From the NCBI GenBank assembly GCA_965219165.1, contig CBDCMW010000002.1, positions 806,001 to 870,000 of the forward strand: a stretch of 64,000 bases of DNA, given 5' to 3'. Positions 43,440-52,424 of this stretch are shown in pieces. Every line of letters starts with the position of its first letter. Position 1 is the stretch's first letter. Under the pieces are notes generated by a model that was given only the letters and a program-made list of their open reading frames with translations, was not told the origin of the DNA and did no database searches. The DNA comes from Aldehydirespirator sp965219165 (GTDB lineage: Bacteria > Actinomycetota > Acidimicrobiia > Acidimicrobiales > Aldehydirespiratoraceae). The position numbers and the translations under genes are program-made.

Positions 43440-44495
43440 ATGAGGCGTTTCGCTGGTGTTCTATTCGTGTTGGCGCTGTTCGGGGCTGCGGCCGCGTGCG
43501 GGGACGACGATGAGGCGGCGCCTCCTGCGACGACGGAGGCTCCTGCGACGACGGAGGCTCCTGCGACGACGGAGGCTCCTGCGACCACAGAGGCTCCTGC
43601 GACGACGGAGGCTCCTGCGCCTGAGATGCGGGACATAAAGGTTGCGCTGTTGCCGATCATTGGGCCTATGCCTGTGTATGTGGCTGCGCAGCAGGGAATT
43701 TTCGCGGAGCATGGCCTCAATGTGGAGGTTGTTCCGGTGGGTAATGGGCCTGCCATCGTTGCTGGTGTGATAGCTGGCGAGTTCGATATCGGCTTCGCGG
43801 CGATGAGCGTTATCGCGAACTCATTCGCTGCGGGTTTGGGCGTCACGACCATCGCTCCGGCGTATTTCGAGAAGGCCCCGGACAACTATGTGTTTGGGAT
43901 CATGGCTGTGCCCGGAATCGAGTCGATGGAAGATCTGAAGGGCAAGACGTTTGCCATGGAGGGGTTCGGCACGATATCGGAGCTGGGTGTCATGGCTAGG
44001 TTGAACAGCGTGGGCATCGATCCTGACGAGATCAATTTCATCAACATCCCCATCCCGGAGATGGAGGCGGCTTTCGCTCAGGGCCGCGTCGACGCAGCCT
44101 TTGTGGTTGAGCCCTTCATCACCTCGATCCAGGACACCGGGCATGCGTCTGTGATCAGTTCGGGAGCGTTGGGACAAGAGGTGGTCGGCGAGAACCGGGT
44201 GTTGATCTCGGGCTTCTTCGTGACCGAGGAGTCCCTGGAAGGCGACGGAGCAGACACGGCGGCGCGTTTCGTTGCTGCGCTCGAGGAGGCCACCGCATCG
44301 ATACACGCGGACCTCGACCAGGCCCTGGTGGATGCAACCGAGTACGTCACGGTTCCCCTCGAGGTCATGCAGCGCATCACCTTGCCGCTGTGGGACATCG
44401 GCCCGGTGGCAAGCGATGTCCAACCGTTCCTTGATGCCGGGCTGGCCACGGGCCTGCTGGAGGAACCCGTCGACGCCGCCGACATCCTCCCCTGA
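43440..44495 (+). CDS. NitT/TauT-type ABC transporter substrate-binding lipoprotein
   Basis: 351 residues. Lipobox ending AAAAC with Cys20, followed by five ATTEAP hexapeptide repeats (about 30-60) as a flexible tether, then an NMT1/ThiY-like periplasmic-binding fold (IKVALLPIIGPMPVYVAAQQ, GEFDIGFAAMSVIANS, MEAAFAQGRVDAAFVVEPFI). It captures the substrate for the ATPase at 45705 and permeases at 52421-54026. The neighbours suggest a pyrimidine or other N-heterocycle ligand (inference). ATG 43440 has GGGGG 6 nt upstream and gives the lipoprotein signal; an upstream in-frame extension has none. Confidence 0.88.
   Translation: MRRFAGVLFVLALFGAAAACGDDDEAAPPATTEAPATTEAPATTEAPATTEAPATTEAPAPEMRDIKVALLPIIGPMPVYVAAQQGIFAEHGLNVEVVPVGNGPAIVAGVIAGEFDIGFAAMSVIANSFAAGLGVTTIAPAYFEKAPDNYVFGIMAVPGIESMEDLKGKTFAMEGFGTISELGVMARLNSVGIDPDEINFINIPIPEMEAAFAQGRVDAAFVVEPFITSIQDTGHASVISSGALGQEVVGENRVLISGFFVTEESLEGDGADTAARFVAALEEATASIHADLDQALVDATEYVTVPLEVMQRITLPLWDIGPVASDVQPFLDAGLATGLLEEPVDAADILP
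43530..43620 (+). repeat. 18-bp tandem repeat (5 units) in the lipoprotein linker
   Basis: Units GCGACGACGGAGGCTCCT, one slightly diverged (GCGACCACAGAGGCTCCT), encoding ATTEAP just after the lipobox. In-frame length variation would change the distance between membrane anchor and binding domain. Confidence 0.88.
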
Positions 44496-44664
44496 TGCCA
44501 GGCTCTCAACGAGCCGGGCACTGGGCCAACTGACGGGTGATCGCGCTCTCGTCGAACAGACTTGAGCCACCCACCGCATCGGGCAAGCCCCCCGCGCTCA
44601 AACACGCCCCAACGCCAATGCACAAGAACGACTCCGCTCATGGGCTAGTGAGCGCCTTGGCCGG

Positions 44665-44730
44665 GCGGCTTCAGGTGACGTACCATGCCATGGCATTTTC
44701 GGGAGGAGTGCTCGGGGCTGAACCGGTAAC
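44665..44730. repeat. Left copy of a ~65-bp direct repeat (permease-end remnant)
   Basis: Shares GCGGCTTCA, CATGCCATGGCATTT, CGGGAGGA-TGCTC and CGGTAAC with 53972-54035, at the same spacing. The right copy is the 3' end of the second permease gene plus its downstream flank; here only the sequence ghost of that end remains (GRLQ..., FGRSARG-stop in shifted frames). Copies lie 9.3 kb apart in direct orientation. Confidence 0.75.
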
Positions 44731-44757
44731 GGCGAAATCGGGTGGAAGGAGATCATT

Positions 44758-45693
44758 GTGCGAAACGGCGCTCAAGTTGTGGATGCGCATGTACACATAG
44801 GTAGTTTCTCCGTGGTTGAGAACCTCCAAGATGTCATTGAGACGAAAGAGGATCTATTCGGATTTCGCACCAAGTATGCGGAAATGTGGAACCGGCAGTT
44901 CAGCGATACGCCGTATGACAACACGCCCAATCTCATCGCGGCGATGGACAAGTACGGTGTTGACCGGGCCGTGGTGATGGCTCGCCCTGGAGCGTCGGAT
45001 TCGTTTGTTGTCGAGATGGCGAGTGCGTATCCCGATCGACTAAAGCCCGCGATTCGTCTCATCTCGGAGCAGGAGCTCAATGGATATGTATTGGATCCAG
45101 CTTCCATCCGCGAGCGGGCCCCGGAGGTAATAAGGCACTTTGTGGATGAACACAACATCTGCGCCGTGAGTGAGGTGTTCATTCGTGGGCTGACAACGGA
45201 GGTCCATCCTGAGCGCATCGCCGACGACTTTGACCCGATCATGTCGACACTCTCCGAGGTCGGGATTCCCATCTCATTTCCAACAGCATGGTCGCAATGG
45301 AAGGGTGGCTTGCACTACGGAGATCCGTTGTGGGTTGACGAAGTGGCGGGCAGGCATCCTGACGTTCCCATCGTGCTCTGCAAGATGGGACGTGGATTCG
45401 TAGGTCTGTTCGAGAACGCTCTCATGGTTGCAGTTCGCAACGCCAATGTGTACTTCGACCTGGTCCAGACGACCTCTGAGCACCTGCGACGGGCTGTCGA
45501 CGCCATCGGCGCAGACAGGATCCTGTTCGGGACCGATTGGGACGTTCTGTCCAGCTATGTCTCCCGACCCTACGATGTTCATGAGTGGGCGTTGAGCATC
45601 ATCGAGGGCGCTGGGCTGACGGCAGAGGAGCAAGAGCAGATCCTTGGCTTGAATGCGATGCGCATCTTCGGCTTTGACCAGCCTGACAACTAG
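44758..45693 (+). CDS. Amidohydrolase-family metal-dependent hydrolase/decarboxylase
   Basis: 311-residue TIM-barrel protein of the amidohydrolase_2 family. VDAHVHIGSF gives the first metal-binding HxH, and DRILFGTDWDVLSS the conserved Asp near the C-terminus. Family members include ACMSD-like and resorcylate decarboxylases and lactone hydrolases. Within this cluster it may act on a ring-opened or carboxylated intermediate. GTG 44758 has GGAAGGAG 6 nt upstream. Followed after 11 bp by the ABC ATPase gene, so the two are co-transcribed. Confidence 0.8.
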   Translation: MRNGAQVVDAHVHIGSFSVVENLQDVIETKEDLFGFRTKYAEMWNRQFSDTPYDNTPNLIAAMDKYGVDRAVVMARPGASDSFVVEMASAYPDRLKPAIRLISEQELNGYVLDPASIRERAPEVIRHFVDEHNICAVSEVFIRGLTTEVHPERIADDFDPIMSTLSEVGIPISFPTAWSQWKGGLHYGDPLWVDEVAGRHPDVPIVLCKMGRGFVGLFENALMVAVRNANVYFDLVQTTSEHLRRAVDAIGADRILFGTDWDVLSSYVSRPYDVHEWALSIIEGAGLTAEEQEQILGLNAMRIFGFDQPDN

Positions 45694-45704
45694 CAGGAAC
45701 TGCG

Positions 45705-46547
45705 GTGGTACTCGACGACCGCACTGAGCAGATGGCAGGAGCCCAACTCCCGGACGACCCGGCCGACCCTCGGAGCGTCCTCCTACGAGCTCGTGGTCTA
45801 CGGGTCGACTTGGGCGACGGCTCCTCCAAGATCCAGGTGCTCGATGGCGTGGATTTGGATGTCCGTTCCGGAGAGTTCGTGTCGCTGGTGGGGGCCAGTG
45901 GATGCGGAAAGACGACCCTCCTCCTCGTGCTAGCTGGGTTGCTGACGAGTGACGACGGATTTGTGGAGGTGGCGGGACGCAGAGTGACGGAGCCGCCACC
46001 GGAGATTTCTGTCGTTTTTCAAGACTATTCGAACAGTCTCTTCCCGTGGCTCAGCGCGCGGAAGAATGTCCTTGCGGGCATGCGCCGGAGAACCAACTTG
46101 ACCACTCAAGAGAAGCAGGCTTTGGCGGAGCAACTCCTCGAGCGGGTTGGTATCGGGCCATTCGCTGATCGCTACCCGTGGGAGCTGTCGGGAGGCATGC
46201 AGCAGCGGCTCGCTCTTGCCCGCGCGGTCGCTTCGGGTTCTTCCATCGTCTGCCTAGATGAACCGTTTGCGTCGGTAGACGCCTACACGCGCCTAGAACT
46301 GCAGGACTTTGTGACAGAGATTCTTCAAGAATACGGTAGGACGGCTGTTCTCGTGACACACGATATTGAAGAAGCTGTTTACATGGCGGACCGCGTGTTG
46401 GCCTTAGGGCCGCGGCCGACAAAGGTCGTGTGGGAGGAGAACGTGAGTTTGCCGAGACCTCGATCTCAGATAGAGACCCGCGAGGAGCCTGCTTTCTTGG
46501 AACTCCGGCACAGGATTCTGTCTCTGCTCAAAGACCTCTCCAGTTAG
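45705..46547 (+). CDS. NitT/TauT-type ABC transporter ATP-binding protein
   Basis: 280 residues. Walker A VGASGCGKTTLL, Q-loop VFQDYSNSLFPW, signature LSGGMQQRLALARAV, Walker B IVCLDEPFASVDAYTR and H-loop VTHDIEEAVYMADR, as in SsuB/TauB. It powers uptake with the binding protein at 43440 and the permeases at 52421 and 53220, which are separated from it by the oxidoreductase and hydrolase genes. GTG 45705 has AGGA 6 nt upstream. Confidence 0.9.
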   Translation: MVLDDRTEQMAGAQLPDDPADPRSVLLRARGLRVDLGDGSSKIQVLDGVDLDVRSGEFVSLVGASGCGKTTLLLVLAGLLTSDDGFVEVAGRRVTEPPPEISVVFQDYSNSLFPWLSARKNVLAGMRRRTNLTTQEKQALAEQLLERVGIGPFADRYPWELSGGMQQRLALARAVASGSSIVCLDEPFASVDAYTRLELQDFVTEILQEYGRTAVLVTHDIEEAVYMADRVLALGPRPTKVVWEENVSLPRPRSQIETREEPAFLELRHRILSLLKDLSS

Positions 46548-46562
46548 CGAAGATTCCGGGCC

Positions 46563-47045
46563 TCAGTCGCTCTTCGCCAAGAGTTCCGCTGCTCGAAGAA
46601 CTGAATCCACGATGAACTGGTATCCCGTGCAGCGACATAGGTTCCCGCTGAGCGCTGTGCGGACCTCGGGTGGTGTTGGATCGGGGGTCTCTCTCAGTAG
46701 TTGGAGAGTGGACAGCACCACCCCTGGGGTACAGAACCCGCATTGGAGCCCCTGTTTCTCCACGAACGCCTGCTGCACCGGATGTAGGTCCTCGGGGCTG
46801 CTCGACAGTGCCTCAACCGTCGTGACTTCTGCGCCATCGGCATCGGCCGCGAGGATGCAGCAGGATTTCACCGTGGCACCATCGAGGGAGACTGTGCAGG
46901 CGCCACAGTTTCCGGTTCGGCAACCGATGTGCACACTCTTCAAGCCCAGATGCTCGCGTAGGTAGTCAACCAATGTCGTGCGCGTGTCGATCTCGTCATG
47001 GTGCTGCCGATCGTTCACTACGATCGCGGTCTTGATGCGCACCAT
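46563..47045 (-). CDS. Molybdenum hydroxylase, [2Fe-2S] small subunit (CoxS/XdhC-like)
   Basis: 160 residues. The N-terminal plant-type cluster ligands are CRTGNCGACTVSLDGATVKS followed by CC; the C-terminal cluster has QCGFCTPGVVLS and CRCTGYQFIVDSV. It carries electrons from the molybdenum site to the FAD subunit. Last gene of the minus-strand operon L-M-S; 23 bp from the FAD subunit gene. Confidence 0.9.
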   Translation of the reverse strand: MVRIKTAIVVNDRQHHDEIDTRTTLVDYLREHLGLKSVHIGCRTGNCGACTVSLDGATVKSCCILAADADGAEVTTVEALSSSPEDLHPVQQAFVEKQGLQCGFCTPGVVLSTLQLLRETPDPTPPEVRTALSGNLCRCTGYQFIVDSVLRAAELLAKSD

Positions 47046-47068
47046 CTTTCTCGCCTCCCGGTGACCCG

Positions 47069-47923
47069 TCAGGTCTCTGATCGGAGCGATCGGAGAGCGG
47101 TGATCGCCGCCCTCCGTCCGCAGGTCGCCGCCATTGCTTCCTTGTAAGCGGCCAGCTCACTTGGTGGGCTTCCTTGCGCGGCTAGGGCCTCGGCTATTGC
47201 CGTTGAGACCCAGCCGGTAAGGGCTTCCTCCGTATCGATCAAGCCGGGCGCGCGGCTGGAAATCACGACAGGTGTGGATCGCACGGCGCCCAGCGCGATG
47301 ATCACCTCGTCGGTGCCCACGAGTGCGGCCGCGTTGACGATGGAGAAGCTGCCCTCGACACGCGCCAGCCGCACATACGACGAGCGTCGAACGGCGGAAC
47401 CCTTGGGGATCTCTACCGCCGTTATCAATTCGTCGGGCGACAACTGCGTCTCCATGAAGCCCAGGGCGAAATCTCGGATCGGGATCCTGCGCTCGCCGGC
47501 AACACTGCGCACGATGATCGTGGCGTCGTGGGCCGCAAGAACGGTCGTGTAATCGGCCGCCGGGTCCGCATGGGCGATGCTCCCCCCTATCGTTCCCCGA
47601 TTCCGCACCTGAACGTCGCCGATCTTGCTCGCTGCCTGGCTGAGGGCGGCAACATCTCGCGAAATCATGGAGCTCTTCACGATGTCGTTGTGACGGACCA
47701 TCGCACCGATGCGAATGTGCTCGTCGGTTTCGGTGATGCCGGCGGGCTCGCTCAGGTGGTTCAAAGAGACAAGCAACTCCAGGTCGGCCAAACCAAGATT
47801 CATGATCGGCACCAGGCTCATCCCGCCGGCCAGCAACCGAGCCCGATCGCCGTACTCTGCCAGAAGCTCGACGACTTCTTCGACCGACTCCGGAGCCAGA
47901 AACTGAAACTCTGCTATTGCCAT
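47069..47923 (-). CDS. Molybdenum hydroxylase, FAD-binding medium subunit (CoxM-like)
   Basis: 284 residues. FAD-binding motifs are ARLLAGGMSLVPIMNLGLA (AGG-x-S type) and IGGSIAHADPAADY (T/I-G-G-S), with the CO-dehydrogenase-flavoprotein C-terminal domain after about residue 175. It passes electrons from the Fe-S subunit to an acceptor. Starts 3 bp after the large subunit stop, so tightly coupled. Confidence 0.9.
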   Translation of the reverse strand: MAIAEFQFLAPESVEEVVELLAEYGDRARLLAGGMSLVPIMNLGLADLELLVSLNHLSEPAGITETDEHIRIGAMVRHNDIVKSSMISRDVAALSQAASKIGDVQVRNRGTIGGSIAHADPAADYTTVLAAHDATIIVRSVAGERRIPIRDFALGFMETQLSPDELITAVEIPKGSAVRRSSYVRLARVEGSFSIVNAAALVGTDEVIIALGAVRSTPVVISSRAPGLIDTEEALTGWVSTAIAEALAAQGSPPSELAAYKEAMAATCGRRAAITALRSLRSET

Positions 47924-47926
47924 GGT

Positions 47927-50329
47927 TCAGCCGTTCTCCGACACCGCGGAGTCGACGAGCCGCGACGCGCGTTGGATCTCTGACCACACGTTGACGGGGG
48001 TGAGAGGCAGGCGGTCGAACCAGAGAGGCAACTCGGGCACGGCTGACTCGATCGCGCTGCAGAGCGCGTTCAGGGCGGAACCGACCCCCGACTCGCCCAC
48101 CCCCTTGGCGCCGAGGGGAGTAAAGGGGGAGAGCGTCTCTAAGTGGTCAATCTCGTAGTGAGGTATCTCGACCGCCGTGGGGATGGTGTAGTCCATGAAC
48201 GTCGTGGTTGTCGGTTGACCGTTCTCGTCATACAGAATCTCCTCGTACATGGCCCCGCCGATGCCTTGGCTGATGCCACCGTGAAGGTTGGCCTCCGCCA
48301 GCAGCGGGTTGATGATGCGGCCCGCGTCATGAACATAGACGTAGCGCTCGATGTCGATGAAGCCTGTCTCCACGTCGACCTCGGCAATGCACGCTGCCGC
48401 GGCGTAGGGCCACGTCGGATACGTACTCAGGCGTCCCTGCGTCTCGGGCTGGTGGTAGACGTTCCCAATCCGGAAGTGGTGAGTGGCCTCCAGGGCCGGC
48501 TCGGAGATCTCCATGTAGGGACCGTGCGGATGACGATAGAACTGGGCCACAACGTCCTCGAACTCCACGTACTCGTCTGGGCTGCCCTTGACGAAGAACC
48601 TCTCGTCCTCGCCGACGATGTCGATGTTGTGTGCTTCAAGCATCTCCGCGGCCACGACGGCCATACGTTCAGCGAGGATCGTTGCGGCCTTCTGCACTGC
48701 CGAGCCGCCGAGCATGACGCTTCGAGAGCTGTAGTTGCCCAACCCCCACGGGCAGCTCTGCGTGTCGCCCTGGATCACCTTCACCCGGCTCATGTCACAA
48801 TTCAGGCTGTCAGCCGCAATCTGAGCCATGGCCGTCTCGTTGCCGCATCCAGGCGACGTCACTCCGGTGAGGACGGTGACCTGTCCAGTCGGCCCGATCC
48901 TCACCGTTGACCCATCGAAGCCACCGATGATGAGCGAGTTCGGAACAGAGGCACCTTCCGGCGTCAGCTCCATGCTGAGACCGAGGCCTACCCTCCTACC
49001 TTGGGCGCGCTGCTCGGTCTGGTATTCCTCGAAACCTTCGTAGTCAATGAGTTCAAGCAGCTTCTTCAATAGTGCCGGGTAGTTTCCACTATCGAGCATC
49101 GCGCCGGACGGCTGAGACCACGGAAACTCGTCCGGTTGGATGAAGTTTGTGTACCGGACATCTGTGCGGTCTGTCTCGATTGCCCGGGATACCTGATCCA
49201 TCACCCGCTCCATCACGAAGGAGGCGGCGTCCTTGCCATAGCCCCTATAGGAGTTCCATGGGCACTTGTTGGTGACAACCGACTGGAGTTTCATCCGCGT
49301 ATTGGGGATCCGGTACATCGTGGGAAGGCAGTACCAGGTCACGAAGGACATCCCGTACCCGCACAGAGCGGTCGGTGCGCCCACATCGGCGAGTACCTCG
49401 ATGTCGATACCCGTCACCGTGCCGTCGTTCCGGTAAGAGGCACGGTAATTGAACCGCGTGTCCCTAGCGTGTCCTCCTGACGTGAAGTTCTCAGTCCGAT
49501 CCTCGATCCAACGGACGGGGCGGCCGAGCTTCAAACTGAGATAGGCGACGAGCGGCTCCTCCTGAAACGTGGGTTGCTTGAGACCAAACCCTCCACCAAC
49601 GTGCGGTTGGATGACGCGGACCTCGTTGTCCGATATTCGCAGGGTCTCGGCGAGAAAGACTCGAAGCGGATGGGGGTCCTGCGTTGAGTCCCACACCGTC
49701 AGGAGAGGCTGGTATGGGTCGTAATGTGCGACGCATCCACGGGTCTCAATCGGTGTACCTGTGATTCTGTTGCTTTGGAGCTCCCCCTCGACGATCCCGT
49801 CTGCTTCGGCGAAGGCCCGGTCGACATCGCCGGCCTCGAAGTCTCTGCTGACCAGAATGTTGTCGCCCCAGTCGGGTTCGATGAGAGGAGCGTCGTCTCT
49901 CAGAGCCTGCATCGGGTCGATAACCGCGGGCAACTCCTCATAATCTATGTCGATGAGAGACGCCGCCTCCTCGGCGGCAAAGAGGGTCTCGGCCACGACC
50001 GCAGCCACCGCCTCACCCACGTAACGAACCCGCTCAGCCGCTAGTGCGTACCACTGCACTTCCTTCGCATCCATGTCGCTGGGCTCCCAAGATCCTGGGA
50101 TCGGATCAGTGTTGGCGAGGATCTCCTCACCAGTGACGACGCACAAGACCCCCGGTACGCGCTCAGACTCGCTCTTGTCGATTGCACGGATCCTGGCATG
50201 AGCGAACGGGCTGCGGACGACGACGCAGTGAGTCATGCCCGGAAGCTCGACGTCGGCGACGAAGCAGCCTTTGCCTGCTACGAGTTGCCGGTTGTTGAGC
50301 CCGGCGATGCGTTTACCGACGTATCTCAA
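47927..50329 (-). CDS. Molybdenum hydroxylase, molybdopterin large subunit (xanthine-dehydrogenase family)
   Basis: 800 residues. Hydroxylates an activated C-H of a heterocycle or aldehyde. Conserved elements are VGGGFGLKQ, QGIGGAMYEEI and LGAKGVGESGVGSA, the last with the catalytic Glu. The position that carries Cys in form I CO dehydrogenase (AYxCSFR) reads NSYRGYGKD here, so it is not a true CO dehydrogenase. Beside a barbiturase-family gene the best guess is a uracil/thymine-type dehydrogenase making a barbiturate; that is inference. First gene of its operon, divergent from the hydrolase at 50548. Confidence 0.85.
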   Translation of the reverse strand: MRYVGKRIAGLNNRQLVAGKGCFVADVELPGMTHCVVVRSPFAHARIRAIDKSESERVPGVLCVVTGEEILANTDPIPGSWEPSDMDAKEVQWYALAAERVRYVGEAVAAVVAETLFAAEEAASLIDIDYEELPAVIDPMQALRDDAPLIEPDWGDNILVSRDFEAGDVDRAFAEADGIVEGELQSNRITGTPIETRGCVAHYDPYQPLLTVWDSTQDPHPLRVFLAETLRISDNEVRVIQPHVGGGFGLKQPTFQEEPLVAYLSLKLGRPVRWIEDRTENFTSGGHARDTRFNYRASYRNDGTVTGIDIEVLADVGAPTALCGYGMSFVTWYCLPTMYRIPNTRMKLQSVVTNKCPWNSYRGYGKDAASFVMERVMDQVSRAIETDRTDVRYTNFIQPDEFPWSQPSGAMLDSGNYPALLKKLLELIDYEGFEEYQTEQRAQGRRVGLGLSMELTPEGASVPNSLIIGGFDGSTVRIGPTGQVTVLTGVTSPGCGNETAMAQIAADSLNCDMSRVKVIQGDTQSCPWGLGNYSSRSVMLGGSAVQKAATILAERMAVVAAEMLEAHNIDIVGEDERFFVKGSPDEYVEFEDVVAQFYRHPHGPYMEISEPALEATHHFRIGNVYHQPETQGRLSTYPTWPYAAAACIAEVDVETGFIDIERYVYVHDAGRIINPLLAEANLHGGISQGIGGAMYEEILYDENGQPTTTTFMDYTIPTAVEIPHYEIDHLETLSPFTPLGAKGVGESGVGSALNALCSAIESAVPELPLWFDRLPLTPVNVWSEIQRASRLVDSAVSENG

Positions 50330-50372
50330 GATTGTGGACTCCTCACGGCCCGATCCCGACTTGCCTAAGTCG

Positions 50373-50406
50373 AGGGACTACTACGTTCTCGGGACTACTA
50401 CGTTCT
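50373..50406. promoter_or_regulatory. 17-bp tandem direct repeat in the divergent promoter region
   Basis: GGGACTACTACGTTCTC occurs twice head to tail (50373-50389, 50390-50406) in the 218-bp region between the divergently transcribed molybdenum hydroxylase operon and the barbiturase-family gene. Position and arrangement suggest a binding site for a shared regulator. Confidence 0.5.
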
Positions 50407-50547
50407 CGTCGGGGCAGCCGCTTCCCGAAAGAGCGGCCCAGCATGGTCACAGCCGCACAGTACCGCACCGGGGAGTGCCCCGACGAAGTGGTGGGCCTCG
50501 GGGTACCGTCTCATGCGTCACGCGACTCCCGGCACAAGGAGAGCCAC

Positions 50548-51675
50548 ATGCCCATAGTCATTCGGAAGATCCCGTTCGAATCAGTTGCCGACACCGGGGG
50601 CCTCGTGAAGTGCTTCCAAGACGGAGCATTTCAGGCTGATCAGGTTGTCGCCGTCGTCGGGAAGACCGAAGGCAACGGTGGGGTCAACGACTTCTCGCGC
50701 ATCCTCGCTGATCGCGTGCTGCGTGACACGCTCACGTCCCACGGTTCGCGTTCCCGCGAGGAGGTCGGTCAGATTCCACTCGTGTGGTCCGGCGGGTGCG
50801 ACGGAGTCATTGCCCCGCACATGACAGTTTTTGCTGACGTAGGTGCTGACATGCGTCAGGGGTCAGACGCCGGCTCCGGGGACGAGCTGCGTGTGGCGGT
50901 CGGGGTCGCGTTGTCCGATCCGATCCTGCCAGAGGAAATCGGACGGATCCCCATGGTCGAGAAGGTTGCCGAGGGAGTCAGAGCCGCCATGAAGGTGGCC
51001 CAAATCGAAGATCCTGCTGACGTGCACTTTGTGCAAACCAAGACCCCCCTCCTGACAATGGAGCGCATCGCCGCCGCCCGGGCTCGTGGTCGGGATGTCG
51101 TGACGGAGGACACGATGGAATCGATGGCTGTCTCCAACGCGACTTCAGCCCTCGGCATCGGCGTGGGGATAGGGGAGTTTCCGCTGCCACGTCAGGACCA
51201 AATCGCCCAGGACCTCGATCTCTTCAGCTCGGTCGCTTCGTGCTCATCAGGCGTGGAACTTGATGAGGGACAGATCGTGGTTGTCGGCAACCGGAAAGGT
51301 CAGGGTGGCAATTTCCGCATCGGCCACGGTGTCATGAGGGACAGTCTCGACATTGACGGGATCTATGACGCCATCCGCTCTGCCGGGCTGCACTTGCCCG
51401 AGCGGCCGCGCTCTTCCGATCTCGGAGACGCACTCGTCAATTGCTTCGTCAAGTGCGAGGTGGATCCGTCGGGCCGCCTTCGCGGTCGCCGCCTCGTTGC
51501 ACTCAACGACAGCGACATTCATCACACACATCACATAAAGGCAACCGTCGGTGCGGTGGCGGCTCTGGCAACAGGGGACCCCGCGGTGTACTGCTCCGTT
51601 GCCGCGCTCCAGCAGGGGCCTGCCGGTGGCGGGACTGTGGCCGCCATTGTCGATATGACCAAGCTCCCCGGATGA
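50548..51675 (+). CDS. Ring-opening amidohydrolase of the barbiturase/cyanuric acid hydrolase (AtzD/TrzD) family
   Basis: 375 residues in three homologous repeats, each contributing a Lys and a Ser. Repeat A: VVGKTEGNGG (Lys39) and VWSGGCDG (Ser81). Repeat B: FVQTKTPLL (Lys165) and AVSNATSALG (about Ser196). Repeat C: VGNRKGQGG and YCSVAALQQGPAGGG. The last two serine motifs differ from the SRGASALG and SGGAEHQGP of AtzD as I recall them. Next to a molybdenum hydroxylase, barbiturase (barbiturate to ureidomalonate) is more likely than cyanuric acid hydrolysis. ATG 50548 has AAGGAG 6 nt upstream; the in-frame extension to 50332 overlaps the divergent promoter. Confidence 0.85.
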   Translation: MPIVIRKIPFESVADTGGLVKCFQDGAFQADQVVAVVGKTEGNGGVNDFSRILADRVLRDTLTSHGSRSREEVGQIPLVWSGGCDGVIAPHMTVFADVGADMRQGSDAGSGDELRVAVGVALSDPILPEEIGRIPMVEKVAEGVRAAMKVAQIEDPADVHFVQTKTPLLTMERIAAARARGRDVVTEDTMESMAVSNATSALGIGVGIGEFPLPRQDQIAQDLDLFSSVASCSSGVELDEGQIVVVGNRKGQGGNFRIGHGVMRDSLDIDGIYDAIRSAGLHLPERPRSSDLGDALVNCFVKCEVDPSGRLRGRRLVALNDSDIHHTHHIKATVGAVAALATGDPAVYCSVAALQQGPAGGGTVAAIVDMTKLPG

Positions 51676-51705
51676 CCGAGCTGCCCGGATGACCAAGCTC
51701 CCCAG

Positions 51706-52293
51706 ATGACCGAGCTGCGATTCAAGGCTCTCGCGCCCGCCGACCTGGACGACAAGCAACGCCGGCTCTATGAGCGCATCGTTGGTGGACCGCGGAAGGA
51801 CAGCCTGTTCAAGCTCCGAGAGGCTGATGGTTCCCTGACTGGACCGTTCGGCGTCATGCTGATCGCCCCGGGAGTCGGCGCAGCGCTGAGCGCGCTGGGT
51901 GAGGCCATGCGATTCCAGTCGAGCCTTGAAGATCGGCTTCGGGAGATTGCGATCCTGACTGTGGCCAGCCATCGTCGTGCGTCCTATGAGTGGTACGCCC
52001 ACGAATTGATCGCACGCAACTTGGGGTTGGGAGATCAGGAGCTTCAGGCGGTACGGATGAATGACGCCAGTTTCTGGTCTGATCCCGGCGAGCGCGCGAC
52101 CCATGAGTTGGCACTCGTGCTCTTGGACCACGGATCCCCGCACGACGAGTTGTATCAACAAGCAGAAGAGCAGCTAGGTGCCGACGGAGTTGTCGAGCTC
52201 GTGACGCTCGTGGGGTATTACGACACGCTTGCGATGCTGATGAGCGTTTTTCGGATCGGCGTGCCCGACGGCGAGGCCGACCCGTTCGCCTGA
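51706..52293 (+). CDS. Carboxymuconolactone-decarboxylase/AhpD-like protein
   Basis: 195 residues. The CMD-fold core is LREIAILTVASHRRASYEWYAHELIARNLGL, with the EWYAHE motif but no CxxC, so not a peroxidase of the AhpD type. The C-terminal half repeats the helix pattern (LVTLVGYYDTLAMLMSVF). Role in the pathway unknown; such genes often accompany aromatic or heterocycle catabolism. Three near-copies of GATGACC-(A/G)AGCT (51671-51720) span the upstream stop and this start, suggesting that the gene junction arose by small duplications. Confidence 0.8.
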   Translation: MTELRFKALAPADLDDKQRRLYERIVGGPRKDSLFKLREADGSLTGPFGVMLIAPGVGAALSALGEAMRFQSSLEDRLREIAILTVASHRRASYEWYAHELIARNLGLGDQELQAVRMNDASFWSDPGERATHELALVLLDHGSPHDELYQQAEEQLGADGVVELVTLVGYYDTLAMLMSVFRIGVPDGEADPFA

Positions 52294-52319
52294 ACTCGTG
52301 CCCGCAACCGGCTACATTC

Positions 52320-52424
52320 ATGGCTAATACATCCATGGCCGATACATCCATGGCCGATACATCCATGGGCAATACATCCATGGGCAATACATCCATGGGC
52401 AATACATTCATGGCGAATCGATGA
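52320..52424 (+). CDS. Leader mini-ORF of pentapeptide repeats overlapping the permease start
   Basis: ATG 52320 opens a 34-codon frame reading M-A-N-T-S, M-A-D-T-S (twice), M-G-N-T-(S/F) (three times), M-A-N-R, stop. It is built of six 15-bp units (AATACATCCATGGCC type), each with an in-frame ATG. Its TGA overlaps the permease ATG (ATGA, 52421-52424), so ribosomes finishing the leader could re-initiate on the permease. No strong SD is visible before the first ATG. Whether it is translated is unknown. Confidence 0.5.
   Translation: MANTSMADTSMADTSMGNTSMGNTSMGNTFMANR

Noticed and set aside
47927..50329. Aerobic CO dehydrogenase (form I CoxL)
   Set aside because: The AYxCSFR active-site motif is absent; the position reads NSYRGYGKD.
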